Assembly: GCA_021442155.1 (NCBI GenBank)
Contig: CM038214.1
Coordinates: 310,713,001 to 310,777,000 of the forward strand
From: Cymbidium sinense
Taxonomy: Eukaryota > Streptophyta > Magnoliopsida > Asparagales > Orchidaceae
Direction: 5' to 3'
DNA: 64,000 nucleotides
The stretch's first letter is position 1. The number at the start of each line of letters is the position of its first letter. Under the pieces are notes generated by a model, which was given only the letters and a program-made list of their open reading frames with translations, made no database searches and had not been told where the DNA came from. The translations under genes and the position numbers were made by a program. Shown here piece after piece: positions 11,201 through 23,900 of the stretch.

Positions 11201-12749
11201 TTTTAGGGTTTAGAGTTTAGGGTTTAGGGAATAGGGTTGTAGGTTTAGGGTTTAGAGTTAGGGTTTTATTTATTATTTATTATTTTTGGGTTTAGGGTTT
11301 AGGGTTAGGGTTTTATTTATTTATTTTATTTTGATTTGGGGTTTAGGGTTAGTTTTAGGATTTAGGGTTTAGGGTTTAATTTTTAGGTTTTTTATTTAAA
11401 TTAAGAAAACTAGTAGGTTTAGGTTTATTTTATTTATTTCATTTATTTTTTATTTATTATAATTTATTTATTTTTTACTTTTATTTAGGTTTATTTTTTA
11501 TTTTATTTAGTTTAGTTCATTTATTTTAGGTTTTTTTTTTTTTGGTTTTCTATTTTAGTTTATTTTTTTTGCTATAGGTTTAGGTTTATGTTTTGGGATT
11601 GGGGTTTAGGTTTTTCTTTAGGGTTTTTGGGTTTAGGGTTAAGGGTTTAGCATTTAGTGTTTAGAGTTAGGGTTTTTGGGTTTAGGGTTTTAGGTTTAGG
11701 GTTTTAAGGTTTAGGGTTTAGGGATAGTTTTAGGGTTTAGGGTTTAGGGTTTAGGTTTTAGGATTTAGGGTTTGGGGTTTAGGTTTAAGGGTTTAGGTTT
11801 TTTTTTAAAAAAAATTAAGAAAACCATAAGGTTTGGTTTATTTAATTTATTTTTTATTAATTTTAGTTTATTTTATTTATTTATTTATTTTAGTTTAGAT
11901 TTTTTAATTTAGTTTATTTTTTAGGTTTAGGTTTAGGTTTATGTTTATTTTTTAGTTTAGTTTTATTTTAATTTTATTTTTTAGGTTTTAGTTTTATTTT
12001 TATTTGTACGTTTATGTTTATATTTTTATTTTAATATTTTTTGGTTTAGGTTATAAGGTTTTATTTTAGGTTTATTTTTAGGTTTTATTTTTTAACTTTG
12101 GTTTAGGTTTATTATTAATTTATTTTATTTTATTTAGCTTAGTGTTTAGGTTTAGTTTATTTTAGGTTTAGGTGTAGGTTTTATTTAGTTTAGTTTAGTT
12201 TATTTCAGTTTAGGTTTAGGTTTATTATATTTTGTTTATTTTATTTTTAGGTTTTTTTAGTTTTGGGTTTAGGTTTTATTTTTTATTTATTTTTAGATTT
12301 TATTTTTAGGTTTATTTTAAAGGTTTATGTTTTTTACTTAATTTTTATTTTATTTTATTTTAGGTTTATTTTATTATTATTTTACATTTTGGTTTTATTT
12401 TATTTAGCTTTATATTATTTTTTAGTTTAGTTTAGGTTTTTATTTATTTTATTTTAGTTTAGTTTATATTTTTAATTTATTTTATTTTTATGTTTAGGTT
12501 TAGGTTTAGGTTTTAGTTTAGGGTCTTATTTTATTTATTTTATTTTATTTTATTTAGGTTTAGATTTTATTTATTTATTTTATTTTAAGGTTTATTTAGT
12601 TTAGGTTTAGGTTTTTGGGTTTTTAGGGTTTAGGGTCTAGGGTTTATGGTTTAGGGCTTAGGTTTTGGGGTTTAGGGTTTAGGGTTTAGGTTTTAGGGTT
12701 TAGGGTTTATGGTTTAAGGTTTAGGTTTTAGTTTAGGGTTTAGGGTTTT
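8219..12749 (+). repeat. Telomere-like array segment 2
   Basis: Near-canonical TTTAGGG blocks lie at about 8,219-8,445 (six consecutive perfect units near 8,278-8,322), 9,105-9,190, 10,095-10,330, 11,075-11,395, 11,590-11,800 and 12,615-12,749. T-rich blocks lie at about 8,455-9,105, 9,195-10,095, 10,330-11,070, 11,398-11,590 (short) and 11,810-12,610. Several T-rich blocks open with the same AAATTAAG(T/A)AAAC motif after a T-run, and close with TTTTATTTAGTTTAGGTTTAGG. No coding sequence is present. Confidence 0.9.
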
Positions 12750-12892
12750 TTTTAAGAAAGAATAAATTTAGATTCATCAATTCTTCTTTTTGATTTCATT
12801 AACCAAGTAACACACCAAGTTCTCTAAGATACATGTGATGACATAGATAAAAAATTAGCACGCATAGAGGAAATCAAAAACCCATTCTTATG
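12750..12892 (-). pseudogene. Glycine-rich RNA-binding protein 3'-UTR copy 2 (internally deleted)
   Basis: The segment matches the 3' UTR of the other copies from the T-run boundary through the GACATAGATAAAAAATTAGCA landmark to CAAAAACCC. It then jumps directly to CCATTCTTA, the far end of the unit. The Gly-rich coding part and the start of the UTR are therefore deleted, while both outer boundaries are kept. That fits an internal deletion of a full copy rather than a separate truncated insertion. Confidence 0.8.
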
Positions 12893-15357
12893 GTTTAGGT
12901 TATTAGGTTTTATAGTTTAGGTATATTTTTAATTTATTTAATTACTTTAGGTTTGGGATTAGTGTTTGGGGTTTAGGGTTAGGGTTTAGGGTTTAGGGTT
13001 TAGCATTTAGGGTTTTGGGTTTAGGTTTTAGGGTTTAAGGTTTAGGGTTTTAGGGTTTATGCTTTTAGGGTTTAGGGTTTAGGGTTAGGGTTTAGGGTTT
13101 AGAATTCAGGGTTTAGGGTTTAGTGTTAAGGGTTTAGGGTAGTAGCTTTAGCGTTTATGGTTTAGGGTATATGGTCTTTTTTATTTTTTTTAAATTAAGT
13201 AAACTTGTAGGTTTAGGTTTACTTACCCTATTTAGTTTATTTTTTATTTTTATTTTGGTGTATATTTTATTTTTATTTAGATTTGTTTATTTATTTTAGG
13301 TTTATTTATTTTAGTTTAGGTTTTTTATTATAGGTTATTTTTTTGGTTTTGGTTTACATTTATTTTTAGGTTGAGTTTTTTCTTAGGTTTAAGTTTTATT
13401 TTTATTTTTACGTTTAGGTTTAGGTTTTTATTTTCTTTTTTTAGGTTTAGGTTAAGGTTTATTTTTAGGTTAATTTATTTTATTTAGATTAGGTTTAGGT
13501 TTAGGTTTTGTTTATTTGAGGTTTAGGTTTAGGTTTTATGTATTTTAGTTTAGGTTTAGGTTTATTTTATTTTGTTTAATTTAATTTTTTTAGGTTTAGG
13601 TTTTTTTAGTTTAGGGTTTAGGTTTTATTTTTTATTTATTTTTAGGTTTTATTTTTGGGTTCATTTTTTAGATTTAGGAAATTATTTAGTTTTTATTTTA
13701 TTTTAATTTAGGTTTATTTTATTTTTATTTTACATTTAGTTTTTATTTTGTTTAGGTTTTTTATTCTTAGGTTTATTTTCTTTTTTAGTTTAGTTTATGT
13801 TTTTATTTATATATTTTTAAATTTATTTTAATGTTCTTATTTTATTTTATTGTTAGGTTTAGGTCTAGGTTTTAGTTTAGGATTTTATTTTATTATATTT
13901 TTTACTTCATTTAAGTTTAAGTTTTTTATTTATTTAATTTTTAGGTTTTATTTAGTTTAGGTTTAGGTTTTTAGGTTTTTACGGTTTAGGGTTTAGGGTT
14001 TAGGGTTTAAGGGTTTAGGGTTTAGGGTTTTAGGGGTTAAGGCTTAGGGCTTAGGGTTTAAGCTTTAAGGTTTATGTTTTAGTGTTTAGGCTTTAGGGTT
14101 TAGTGTTTTTAAGTTTTAGGGTTTAGGTTTTTTAGGATTTTTAGGGTTTAGGGTTTAGGGTTAGTTTAGAGTTTAGGGTTTATGATTTTAGGGTTTAGGG
14201 TTTAGGGTTTAGGGTTTAGGTTTAAGGTTTAGGGTTTACGGTTTAAGGTTTAGGGTTTATGGTTTTAGGGTTTAGGGTTGAAGGTTTAGGGTTTGGGTTT
14301 AGGGTTAGTTTTAGGGTTTAGGGTTACAGCTTTTTTTTTAATTTTTTCAATTTTTTGGATTTTTTAAATTAAGTAAACTAGTATGTTTTGGTTTTTTTTA
14401 GTTTATTTAGTTTATTTTTTTATTTATTTTAGTTTATTTTATTTTATTTTTGTTTAGTTTGGTTTATTTATTTTAGGTTTACCTATTTTAGCTTAGGTTT
14501 TTATTTTAGTTTATTTTTTATTTTTAGGTTTAGGTTTATGTTTTTTTTAGTTTAGTTTTATTTTTATTTTATTTTTTAGGTTTAGGCTTTATTTTTATTT
14601 TTGGGTTTAGGTTTAGGTTTTTATTTTATATTGTAGTTTTAGGCTTTAGGTTTTTATTTTTTATTTATTTTTAGGTTTTATTTTTATGTTTAGGTTTAGG
14701 TTTATTTTTAGTTTATATTTTATTTTATTTAGTTTAGGGTTTAGGTTAAGTTTATTTTAGGTTTAGGTTTAGGTTTTATTTATTTTAGTTTAGGTTTATG
14801 TTTATTTTATTTTTATTTTAGGTTTAGGTTTTTTTATTTAGTTTAGGGTTTAGGTTTTATTTTTAGGCTTATTTTTTTAGGTTTAGGTTTTATTTAATTT
14901 TTATTTTATTTAATTTTATGTTTATTTTATCTTAATTTAAGTTTAGATTATATTTTATTCTGGTTTTTTATTTTTTAGCTTAGTTTAGGGTTTTATTTAT
15001 TTTATTTAGTTTAGTTTTTATTTTTTATTTAATTTTCATTTTATGTTTTTATTTTATTTTATTATTTTTTATTTTTTTGGTTTAAGTTTTTTATTTATTT
15101 TATTTTTATGCTTTATTTAGTTTAGGCTTAGGTTTTTATCTTTTAAGGGTTTAGGGTTTAGGGTTTATTAAGGGTTTAAGGTTTAGGGTTTAGGGTTTGG
15201 GGTTTAGGGCTTAGGGTTTAGCGTTTAGGGTTTAAGGTTTAGGGTTTAGGGTTTTAGGGTTTAGGGTTTAGGGTTTTGAGTTTTTAGGGTTTACGATTTA
15301 GGGTTTAGGGTTTAGGTTTTAGGTTTAGGGTTTAGGTTTTAGTTTAGGGTTTAGAGG
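12893..15357 (+). repeat. Telomere-like array segment 3
   Basis: Near-canonical blocks lie at about 12,893-13,180, 13,980-14,335 and 15,145-15,357. T-rich blocks lie at about 13,190-13,978 and 14,360-15,140, both starting AAATTAAGTAAACT and both ending in a TTTATTTAGTTTAGG stretch. The T-rich block at 13,190 carries the TTATTCTTAGG landmark (about 13,760) shared with many other blocks. Confidence 0.9.
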
Positions 15358-15805
15358 TTTTTTTAACAGAAAACAAATTCATATTCAACATTTCTTCTTT
15401 TGAATTTTATCAACCAAGTAACACACTAAGTTTTCTAAGACATAAGCGACAACATAGATAAAAAATGAGCACGCATAGAGCAAATAAAAAACTCTAGATA
15501 ACTAGAACCGTCTCTACTATGAAGACACAGTTCTATAAGCAGCATATCGGTTCGGCTATTCTACAGTTTCTCTAGTTCCCATCAGAACCACCCCAGCGTC
15601 TCGAGTAGTGGGATCCACCATCATATCCCCGATCTCTCGCACCGCCACCACCACAATTGTATCTTGTCTCTCCTCCGGCCTCATTACCACCACCTCCATA
15701 TCCACCGGCACCTCCATCCCCACCACCACTGCTGTGATAACCACCGCCATGCCCCACCTCCACCCAGATCTAGGAGTCAGCGGTGTAGGTTCTGCCCAAT
15801 CTTTG
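15358..15805 (-). pseudogene. Glycine-rich RNA-binding protein 3'-end copy 3
   Basis: This copy has the best-preserved Gly-rich tail. The minus-strand frame is open from 15,763 down to the TAG at 15,572-15,574. It reads GHGGGYHSSGGG, GGAGGYGGGG, GGGARDRGYDGGSHYSR and ends GGSDGN, the expected C-terminus of a plant GR-RBP. Upstream, the NITVNEAQ-encoding part is deleted: the fragment passes from the AACCT landmark almost directly to the TCTAGATCTG landmark. The 3' UTR (15,365-15,571) is complete and ends at a T7 run. Overlapping + strand ORFs here (15,608-15,891) are antisense shadows of the glycine codons. Confidence 0.88.
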
Positions 15806-18721
15806 GGTTTAGGTTTATTAGGTTTAGAGTTTTGGTTTATTTTTTAATTTATTTAGTTACTTTAAGTTTAGGTTTAGGGTTTGGGGTTTAGGGTGTAGGG
15901 TTTAGGGTTTAGGGTTTAGGGTTTAGGGTTTTAGGGTTTATGCTTTTGGCAGGGTTTAGGATTAGGATTTATTATTTAGGTTTATGGTTTAGGGTTTTGA
16001 GTTTAGAGTTTAGGATTTAGGGTTTAGGGTTTTTTATGATTTAGGATTTAGGGTTTAGGATTGTAGGTTCAGGTTTAGGGTTAGTTTTTGGGTTTAAGTT
16101 AGGGTTTAGATATAGGGTTTAGGTTTCTTTATTTTTTTAAAAAATTAAGTAAACTGGTATGTTTATGTTTATTTAGTTTATTATTTATTAATTTTAGTTT
16201 ATTATAATTTTTATGTTTATTTAGGTTTATTTTTTATTTTTATTTAGTTTAGTTTTTTATTTTAGTTTTATTTATTTTAGTTTAGATTTTTAATTTTAGT
16301 TTATTTTTTAGATTTTGATTTAGGTTTATGTTTATTTTTTAGTTTAGTTTTATTTTTGTTTTATTTTTTATTTTTAGGTTTTGGTTTAGGTTTTTATTTT
16401 ATTTTTTAAAGTTTAGTTTTAGGTTTTTATTTTTGATTTACTTTTAGGTTTGATTTTTTAGTTTACGTTTAGGTTTGTTTGCAATTTTTTTTTATTTTAA
16501 TTGCTTTAGGGTTTAGGTTTAGGGTTTAGGGTTGTAGGTTTAGTGGTGTAGGTTTAAGGTTTAGGGTTTAGGGTTAGTTTTAGGGTTTAGTGTTTAGGGT
16601 TTAGGGTTTATGGTTTAGGATTTAGTGTTTAGGTTTTTTTTTTTTGAAAAAGTTTAAATAAACTAGTTGGTTTAGGTTTATTTAGTTTATTTTTTATTTA
16701 TTTAAGTTTATCTTATTTTTATTTATATTTAGGTTTATTTTTTATTTTTATTTCACTTAGTTTATTTATTTTAGTTTAGGTTTCTTATTTTAATTTAATT
16801 TTTAGGTTTATGTTTAGGTTTATGTTTATTTTTTAGTTTAGTTTTATTTTTATTTTATTTTTTAGGTTTAGGTTTTAAGTTTATTTTTAGGTTTAGGTTT
16901 AGTATTTTATATTAGGTATGTTTTTAGGTTTTATTTTTTAGTTTAGGTTTAGGTTTATTTTTAATTTAATTTATTTTATTTAGTTTTGCTTTAGGTTTAG
17001 TTTATTATAGGTTAAGGTTTAGGTTTAGGTTTATTTTATTTTGTTTATTTTAGGTATAGGTTATTTTTAGCTTAGTGTTTAGGTTTTATTTTTCATTTAT
17101 TTTTAGGTTTATTTTTTAGGTTTATATTTTTATTTAGTTTTTATTTTATTTTATTTTAGGTTTATTTTATTTTTATTTTAAGTTTAGTATTTTTTTATTT
17201 AGGCTTTTTATTTTTAGGTTTATTTTATATTTTAGTTTAGCTTAGGTTTTAATTTATAATATTTTAGTTTAGCTTTTCTTTTTTATTTAATTTTATTTTT
17301 AAGTTTAGGTTTAGGTTTAGGTTTAGATTTTAGTTAAGGTTTTTATTTTATTTTATTTTTTTATTTAATTTAGATTTAAGTTTTTTATTTATTTTATTTG
17401 TAGGTTTTATTTAGTTTAGGTTTAGGTTTTATGATTTTATGGTTTACGGTTTAAGGTTTAGGGTTTAGGGCTTGGGGTTTAAGGTTTACGGTTAAGGTTT
17501 ATTGGTTTTAGGGTTTAGGGTTTAGGGTTTTAGGATTTAGGTTTAGGGTTTTGGTTTAGGGTTTAGGGTTTCAGGAGTTTAGGGTTTAAGGTTTAGGGTT
17601 AGGTTTAGGGTTTAGGGTTTAGGGTTAGTTTTAGGGTTTAGGGTTTAGGCTTAGGATTTTTTTTAGTTTTGAATTTTTTTAAAACTAAATAGACTCGTAG
17701 GTTTAGGCTTATTTAGTTTAGTTAGTTTATTTATTTTTACTTATTTTAGTTAATTTCATTTTTAAATTTTATTTAGGTTTATTTTTATTTCTATTCAGTT
17801 TAGTTTATTTATTTTCCTTTAGTTTTTTTAGCTTATTTCTTAGGTTTAGGTTTAGATTTAGGTTTTATTTTATTTTTATTTTTATTTTATTTTTTAGATT
17901 TAGGTTTTATTTTTTTCTTTTTAGGTTTAGGTTTAGCTTTTTAATTTCTTTTATTAGTTTTAGGTTTTTGGTTTATTTTTAGGTTTTATTTTTTAGTTTA
18001 GGTTTAGGTTTATTTTTGTAGTTTATTTTTATTTTATTTAGTTCAGATTTAGGTTTAGGTTTAGGTTTAGATTTTATTTTTTTTAGTTTAGTTTATTTTA
18101 GTTTAAGATTAGGTTTATTTTATTTTTATTTTAGGTCTAGGTTTTTTTTAGTTCATTGTTTATGTTTTATTTTTTTTATTTATTATTTGGTTTTATTTTT
18201 AAGTTTATTTTTTAGGTTTAAGTTTTCATTTAGTTTTTATTTTATTTTATTTTAGGTTTATTTTGATTTTATTTTAGGTATAGTTTTTATTTTATTTAAG
18301 TATTTTATTTTTTTGTTTAGTTTAGGTTTTTATTTATTTTATTTTATTTAGTTCTTATTTTTATTTTCTTTTTTTTTGTTTAGGTTTAGGTTTAGTTTTA
18401 AGTTTTATTTTATTTTATTTTATTTAATTTTTATTTTATTTTGGTTTATTTTTTATTTAACTTTTTTATTTAGATTAAGTTTAGGTTTTAGGTTTAGGGT
18501 TTTAGGGTTTGGGTTTTAGGTTTAGGGTTTAGGGCTTAGGTTAGGACTAAGGTTAGGGATTAGGATTTAGGGTTAAGGTTTAAGGTTTAAGTTAGAGTTA
18601 AGGGTTTAGGGTTTAGGGTTAGGTTAAGGTTTAGGGTTTAGGGTTTCAGGTTTAGGGTTTAGTGTTCAGGTTTTAGGTTTAGGATTCATATTTTAGTTTA
18701 GGGTTTAGGGTTTTGGTTTCT
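15806..18721 (+). repeat. Telomere-like array segment 4
   Basis: Near-canonical blocks lie at about 15,806-16,125 (five perfect units near 15,896-15,930), 16,505-16,635, 17,435-17,660 and 18,490-18,721. T-rich blocks lie at about 16,140-16,505 (truncated on its right), 16,650-17,430 and 17,690-18,490. The block at 18,490-18,721 contains TTAGGG and TTAGGA hexamer variants (for example 18,538-18,600), unlike most other parts. Confidence 0.9.
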
Positions 18722-19121
18722 TTTATTTTAACAGAGGTGAAATTATGATTCAACATTTCTTCTTTTTGATTTAATCAACCAAGTAATACACCAAGTTTTA
18801 TAAGACATAAGTGGCGACGTAGATAAAAAATGAGCATGATTAGAGAAAATCAAAAACCCTAGATAACTAGAACTGTCTCTACTATAAAGACACAACTCCA
18901 TAAGCAACAAATCAGATCTGTTGATCTTTAATTTATCCAGTTCCCATCTGAACCACCCCGGCCTCTTGAGTAGCGGAATCCACCATCATACCCCCGATCT
19001 CTCCCTCACCACCACACACTGCCTCCATTGCTCTTGCCCGCCATTACAATGCTCGACACCACCTCGATATGATCTAGGCGAGCACGGTTGATTGTGTTCT
19101 ATGTCAAGGTTACCCATTCTT
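18722..19121 (-). pseudogene. Glycine-rich RNA-binding protein 3'-end copy 4
   Basis: The 3' UTR and the C-terminal SRY-type coding landmark are recognisable. The Gly-rich tail is shortened by deletions, and the terminal stop TAG is mutated (CCA in place of CTA on the + strand at 18,937-18,939). The RRM-end part retains only the AACCTTGACATAG-like landmark (about 19,097-19,110) before the AAGAATGG boundary. The left boundary TTTCTTTTATTTTAAC is a degraded T-run. Confidence 0.8.
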
Positions 19122-20529
19122 AGGGTTTAGGTTTAGGTTTATGGTTTGTGGTTTAAGCTTTAAGGTTTAGGGTTATGATTTAAGGTTTAGGGTTTAGCAT
19201 TTAAGGTTTTAGGGTTTATGCTTTTAGGGTTTAGGGTTTAGGTTTAGGGTTAGGGTTTAGTGTTTAGGGTTTTTTAAGGTTTAGGGTTTAGGGTTTAGGA
19301 TTTTTTAGGGTTTAGGGTTTAGGGTTTAGGGTTTAGGTTTGTATGTAAAGGGTTGTAGGATTAGGGTTTAGGATTTAGGGTTTAGGATTTAGGGTTTATG
19401 ATTTTTTTAAATTAAGTAAATCGATAAGAATAGGTTTATTTAGTATATTTATTTTATTTTTTATTTATTTTATTTTACTTTATTTTTTTATTTTTACTTA
19501 GGTTTATTTTTTATTTTTATTTAGTTTAGTTTATTTATTTTAGTTTTGGTTTTGTATTTTAGTTTATTTTTTAGGTTTAGGTATAGGATTAGGTTTATGT
19601 TTTAGTTGAGTTTTATTTTTATTTTATTTTTTAGGTTTAGGTTTTATTATTATTATTATTTTTTAGGTTTAGGTTTTCATTTTTTTATGTTTAGGTTTTA
19701 GGTCTTTATTGCTTTCTATCCATCCAAATGAACCAATTTATGGTAATAGCAATTAAAACTTTGATATGACCTTTCACAATTTTATGGAAACAAACTTCAA
19801 GAAGTTGATATATAATGAAAGAGCCTGAAAATAGTTAGTCTTAATTCAATCATCATACCATATTCAAAGTTTGGAAGCAATAGCACCATTGACAAAAACA
19901 TGATTAACATTTTCAGTATGAAAGCAATAATAGCACTTAGCAGGTAAGTAAAACCCTTTAAACTAGAGCAGGGAATCAACTGGGATGAAGATATTCAAAA
20001 TCCTCCAAGCTAAAACTAAATAAAAAATGGGAATGATATTGTTCCAAAGTTTAATGAAAACATTAGAGGTGTTCTATTTATTTGTAATAAAATTCCAAAC
20101 TTCTTTAAGAATGAAATCACCATTGCAAGAGAGCTTAAAAAGGATTTGACCTAGTTTATTAGAAAAGATAGCGATGTTGCAAAACTTGTGAAAAATAGAA
20201 ATAGGAATGTAGTTCATAAGTTTGTTTTCATTCTAATTATTATTAAGCCAGGTTATAGGTTTAGTGTTGTAGATTTAGGGTTTAGGGTTTAGGGTTTAGA
20301 ATTTAGGGTTTAAGGTTTTTTTTAAATTAAGTAAATTGATAGGTTTAGGTTTATTCAGTAAATTTAGTTTATTTTTTATTTATTTAGGGTTTAGGGTTTA
20401 GGGTTTAGTATTTAGGGAATAGGGTTTAGGTTTTAGGGTTTAGGGTTTATGAATTAGGGTTTTTATGGTTTAGGGTTTAGGGTTTAGGTTTAACATTTAG
20501 GTTTTAGTTTAGGGTTTAGGGTTTTTGGT
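19122..20529 (+). repeat. Telomere-like array segment 5, interrupted by a LINE fragment
   Basis: Near-canonical repeats occupy about 19,122-19,395, 20,257-20,318 and 20,385-20,529. A T-rich block starts at about 19,408 (AAATTAAGTAAATCG) and is cut at about 19,710 by the LINE fragment annotated separately. A stub of another T-rich block, with the same opening motif, lies at about 20,324-20,385. Confidence 0.88.
19711..20256 (-). mobile_element. Internal LINE fragment (zinc-binding zf-RVT region)
   Basis: The sequence is homologous to LINE A at about 37,325-37,862. Shared landmarks are TCTATCCATCCA, CAATTAAAACTTTGATATGA, CTTCAAGAAGTT and TTATTAAGC. The minus-strand frame at 19,797-19,979 carries a decayed version of the LPSKC-CC...HVF zinc-binding stretch that lies between the RT and RNase H of plant LINE ORF2 proteins. 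Both ends are truncated and there is no poly(A) tail, so it did not arrive as a normal LINE insertion. It has the same strand as LINEs A-C. Confidence 0.82.
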
Positions 20530-20975
20530 TCTTTTTAATAGAGAATAAATTTTGATTCAAAATTTCTTTTTTTCTAAGACACAGGAGACAACATAGATAA
20601 AAAATGAGCACCATAGAGCAAATTTAAAACCCAATAGAGCGTCTATAAAGACAAAGTTCCATAGCGATGGTCAGTTAGCCATTTTTCAATTTCTACAGTT
20701 CCAATCAAAACCACCTGCCTCTCAAGTAGCGGGATCCACCATCATATCCCCGATATCTCCCTCCGCCACAACCACAGCTGTAATCTTCGACGCTCCTCCC
20801 ACCTCCATAACAATCACTACTCTGACCACCACCTCAATATCCACTAGCACCTCCAAATCCCACCACCACAATAATAACTGTCACCTCTGCCTTCGACTCC
20901 AATGCCAGATCTAGATTGAGCCTGGTTAATAGTGATGTTCCTAACGTCAAGGTTCTACCCATTCTTAGTGGTTTA
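20530..20975 (-). pseudogene. Glycine-rich RNA-binding protein 3'-end copy 5
   Basis: The minus strand begins at AAGAATGGGTAGAACCTTGAC and encodes NLD and NITIN landmarks with an AQSRS-like remainder. A Gly-rich region with GGYGG-type codons and the 3' UTR follow. The 3' UTR has a deletion near 20,563 that removes the CAACCAAGTAACAC landmark seen in the other copies. The terminal TAG is changed (ACA in place of CTA on +). The left border is TTCTTTTTAATAGAG, an eroded T-run. Confidence 0.8.
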
Positions 20976-23900
20976 GCTAGATTTTAGGTTTTATTAGTTT
21001 TATGGTTTAGTTTTTTAAATTTATTTAATTACTTTAGGTTTAGGTTTAGGGTTTAGGATTTAGGGTTTAAAGGTTTAGTGTTTCAGGTTTAGGGTTTTAT
21101 GGTTTATGCTTTTAGGGTTTAGGGTTTATGGTTTAGGGTTTACGGTTTAGGGTTGTAGGTTTAGGGTTTAGGTTTTAGGATTTAGGATTGAGTGTTTAAG
21201 GTTTTTTTTTCTTAAAAAAAAATTTAGAAAACCAGTAGGTTTAGGTTTTTTTAGTTTATTTAGTTTATTTTTTATTTATTATAATTTATTTTAGTTTTTT
21301 AATTTTTTTAGGTTTATTTTTTATTTTTATTTAGCTTAGTTTATTTATTTTAGGTTTATTTTTTTTAGTTTAGGTTTTCCATTTTAGTTTATTTTTTAGT
21401 TGAGTTTTTTTTAATTTTTTTATTTTTTAGGTTTATGTTTTATTTTTTATTTTAGGTTTAGGTTTAGATTTTCATTATAGTCTTTTAGTTTTAGGTTTTT
21501 ATTTTAGGTTTTATTTTTTTAGTTTAGATTTAGGTTTATTTTTAGTTTATTTTATTTTATTTAGTTTAGGTTTAGGTTTAAGTTTAGTTTATGTCAGGTT
21601 TAGGTTTAGGTTTTATTTATTTTAGTTTAGTTTATTTTAATTTAGGTTTAGGTTTATTTTATTTTATTTTTATTTTAAGTTTAAGTTTTTTTTATAGTTT
21701 AGGGTTTAAATTTTATTTTTTATTTATTTTTAGGTTTATGTTTTTATTTAGTTTTATTCTAGGTTAATTTTTTTTTATCTTACATTTTGTTTTTATTTTA
21801 TTTAGGTTTTTTATTCATAGGTTTAATTTATTTTTTAGTTTAGTTTAAGTTTTTATTTATGTTATTATAGTTTAATTTTGCTTTTTTATTGTATTTTATT
21901 TTTAATTTTATGTTTAGGTTTAGGTTTTAGGTTAGGTTTTTTTATTATTATTTTATTTAGTTTATGTTTATTTATTTATTTTATTTTTATATTTTATTTA
22001 GTTTAGGTTTAGGTTTTTAGGTTTTGGGTTTAAGATTTAGGGTTTAGGGTTTAGGGTTAGGGTTTAGGGTTTATGGTTTAGGGTTTAGTGTTTAAGTTTT
22101 AGGGTTTAGGATTTAGGGTTAGCTTAAGGTTTAAGGTTAGTGTTTAGGAGTTGAGGTTTAAACTTTATACTTTAGAGTTTAAAGTTTTAACATTTAAGGT
22201 TTAGAGAGCTAGTTTAAAGTTTTGGATTTAGGGTTCTAGGGTTTAGGGTTTAGGGTTTAGTGTTTCAAGTTTATGGTTTAGGTTTAGGGTTTGTGGTTTA
22301 GTGTTTAGGGTTTAGGGTTTAGGGTTTAGAGTTTAGGGTTTAGGGTTTTAGGGTTTATGCTTTTAGGGTTTTAGGTTAGGGTTTAGGGTTTAGGGTTTAA
22401 TGTTTAGGGTTTAGTGTTTAACCTTCAGGGTTTTGGGTTTTTAGGGTTTAGGATTTATTATTTAAGGTTTAGAGTTTAGGGTTAGCTTAGGGTTTATGGT
22501 TTGTTTAGGGTTTTTGGTTTAGGCTTTAGGGTTTTTAGGGTTTAGGGTTTAGGATTTAGAGTTAGCTTAGTGTTTAGAGTTTAGGGTTTTATGGTCTTTA
22601 GGGTTTAGCATTTTGGGATAGGGCCAGGGTTTAGGGTTTAGGGTTAATATAGGGTTTTGGGTTAAGGGTTTAGGGTTAGTTTAGGGTAGAAGGTATAGGG
22701 TTTAAGGTTGAATGTTTAGGGTTGTAGGTTCAGGGTTTAAGGTTTAGGATTTTTTTTAAATTAAGTAAATCGATAGGTTTAGGTTTATTTAAATTATTTA
22801 GTATATTTTTTTATTTATTTTGTTTATTTTTATTTAGTCTAGTTTATTTATTTTAGGTTTTTTATTTTAGTTTATTTTCTTGGTTTAAGTTTAGGTTTAG
22901 GTTTATGTTTATATTTTAGTTTAGTTTTATTTTTATTTTATTTTTTTATTTTAGATTTTATTTTTTATTTTTAGGTTTAGGTTTCAGTTTTTATTTTTTT
23001 TTAAGTTTAGGTTTTAGGTTTTTATTTAAGGTTTATTTTTAGGTTTTATTTTTTAGTTTAGCTTTACATTTATTTATAGTTTATTTTATTTTATTTAGTT
23101 TACAGATATAGTTTATTTCAGGTTTAGGTTTAGGTTTTATTTATTTTAGTTTAGGTATAGGTTTATTGTAGGTTTAGATATTTTTTTTTAGTTTAGGGTT
23201 TGGGGTTTGGGGTTTAAGATTTAAGTTTAGGCTTAGTTTATTTTAGGGTTAGCTTTTGGTTTTATTTATTTTAGTTGAGGTTTAGGTTTATTTTATTTTA
23301 TTTATTTATTTATTTATTTATTTGGTTTAGATTTTATTTTTTATTTATTTCTAGGTTTTATTTTTAGGTTTAGGTTTTTATTTAGATTTTATTTTATTAA
23401 GGTTTTTTATTCTTAGGTTTATTTTATTTTTTTACTTTAGTTTAAGTTTTTATTTATTTTATTTTAGTTATTTATTTGTTTATTTAATTTTAATTTTAGT
23501 TTTAGGTTTAGGTTTTAGTTTAGGTTTTTATTTTATTTTATTTTATTTAGGTTTAGGTTTTTTTATTTATTTTATTTTTAGGTTTTATTTAGTTTATGTT
23601 AAGGTTTTTAGGTTTTTAGTGTTTAGGATTTGGGGTTTGGGGTTTAGGTTTAGGTTTAGGGTTTAGGTTTAGGGTTTAGGGTTTAGAATTTTAGGGTTTA
23701 GGGTTTTAGGGTTTAGGGTTTAGGGTTTAGGGTTAGGGTTTAGGGTTTAGGGTTTAGGGTTTAGTTTTAGGCTTTAGGCTTTAGGGTTTAGGGTTAGCTT
23801 AAGGTTTATGGTTTAGTGTTTAGAGTTTAGTCTTTAGGGTTTAAGGTTTTTAGGGTTTAGGGTTTAGGGTTAGCTTAGGGTTTATGGTTTAGTGTTTAGA

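Noticed and set aside
15608..15891. Plus-strand His/Thr/Ser-rich ORFs over the GR-RBP copies (also 7,990-8,226 and 24,397-24,609)
   Set aside because: They are antisense readings of glycine and tyrosine codons of the minus-strand GR-RBP fragment; Pro/Thr/Ser/His-rich peptides are expected from that.
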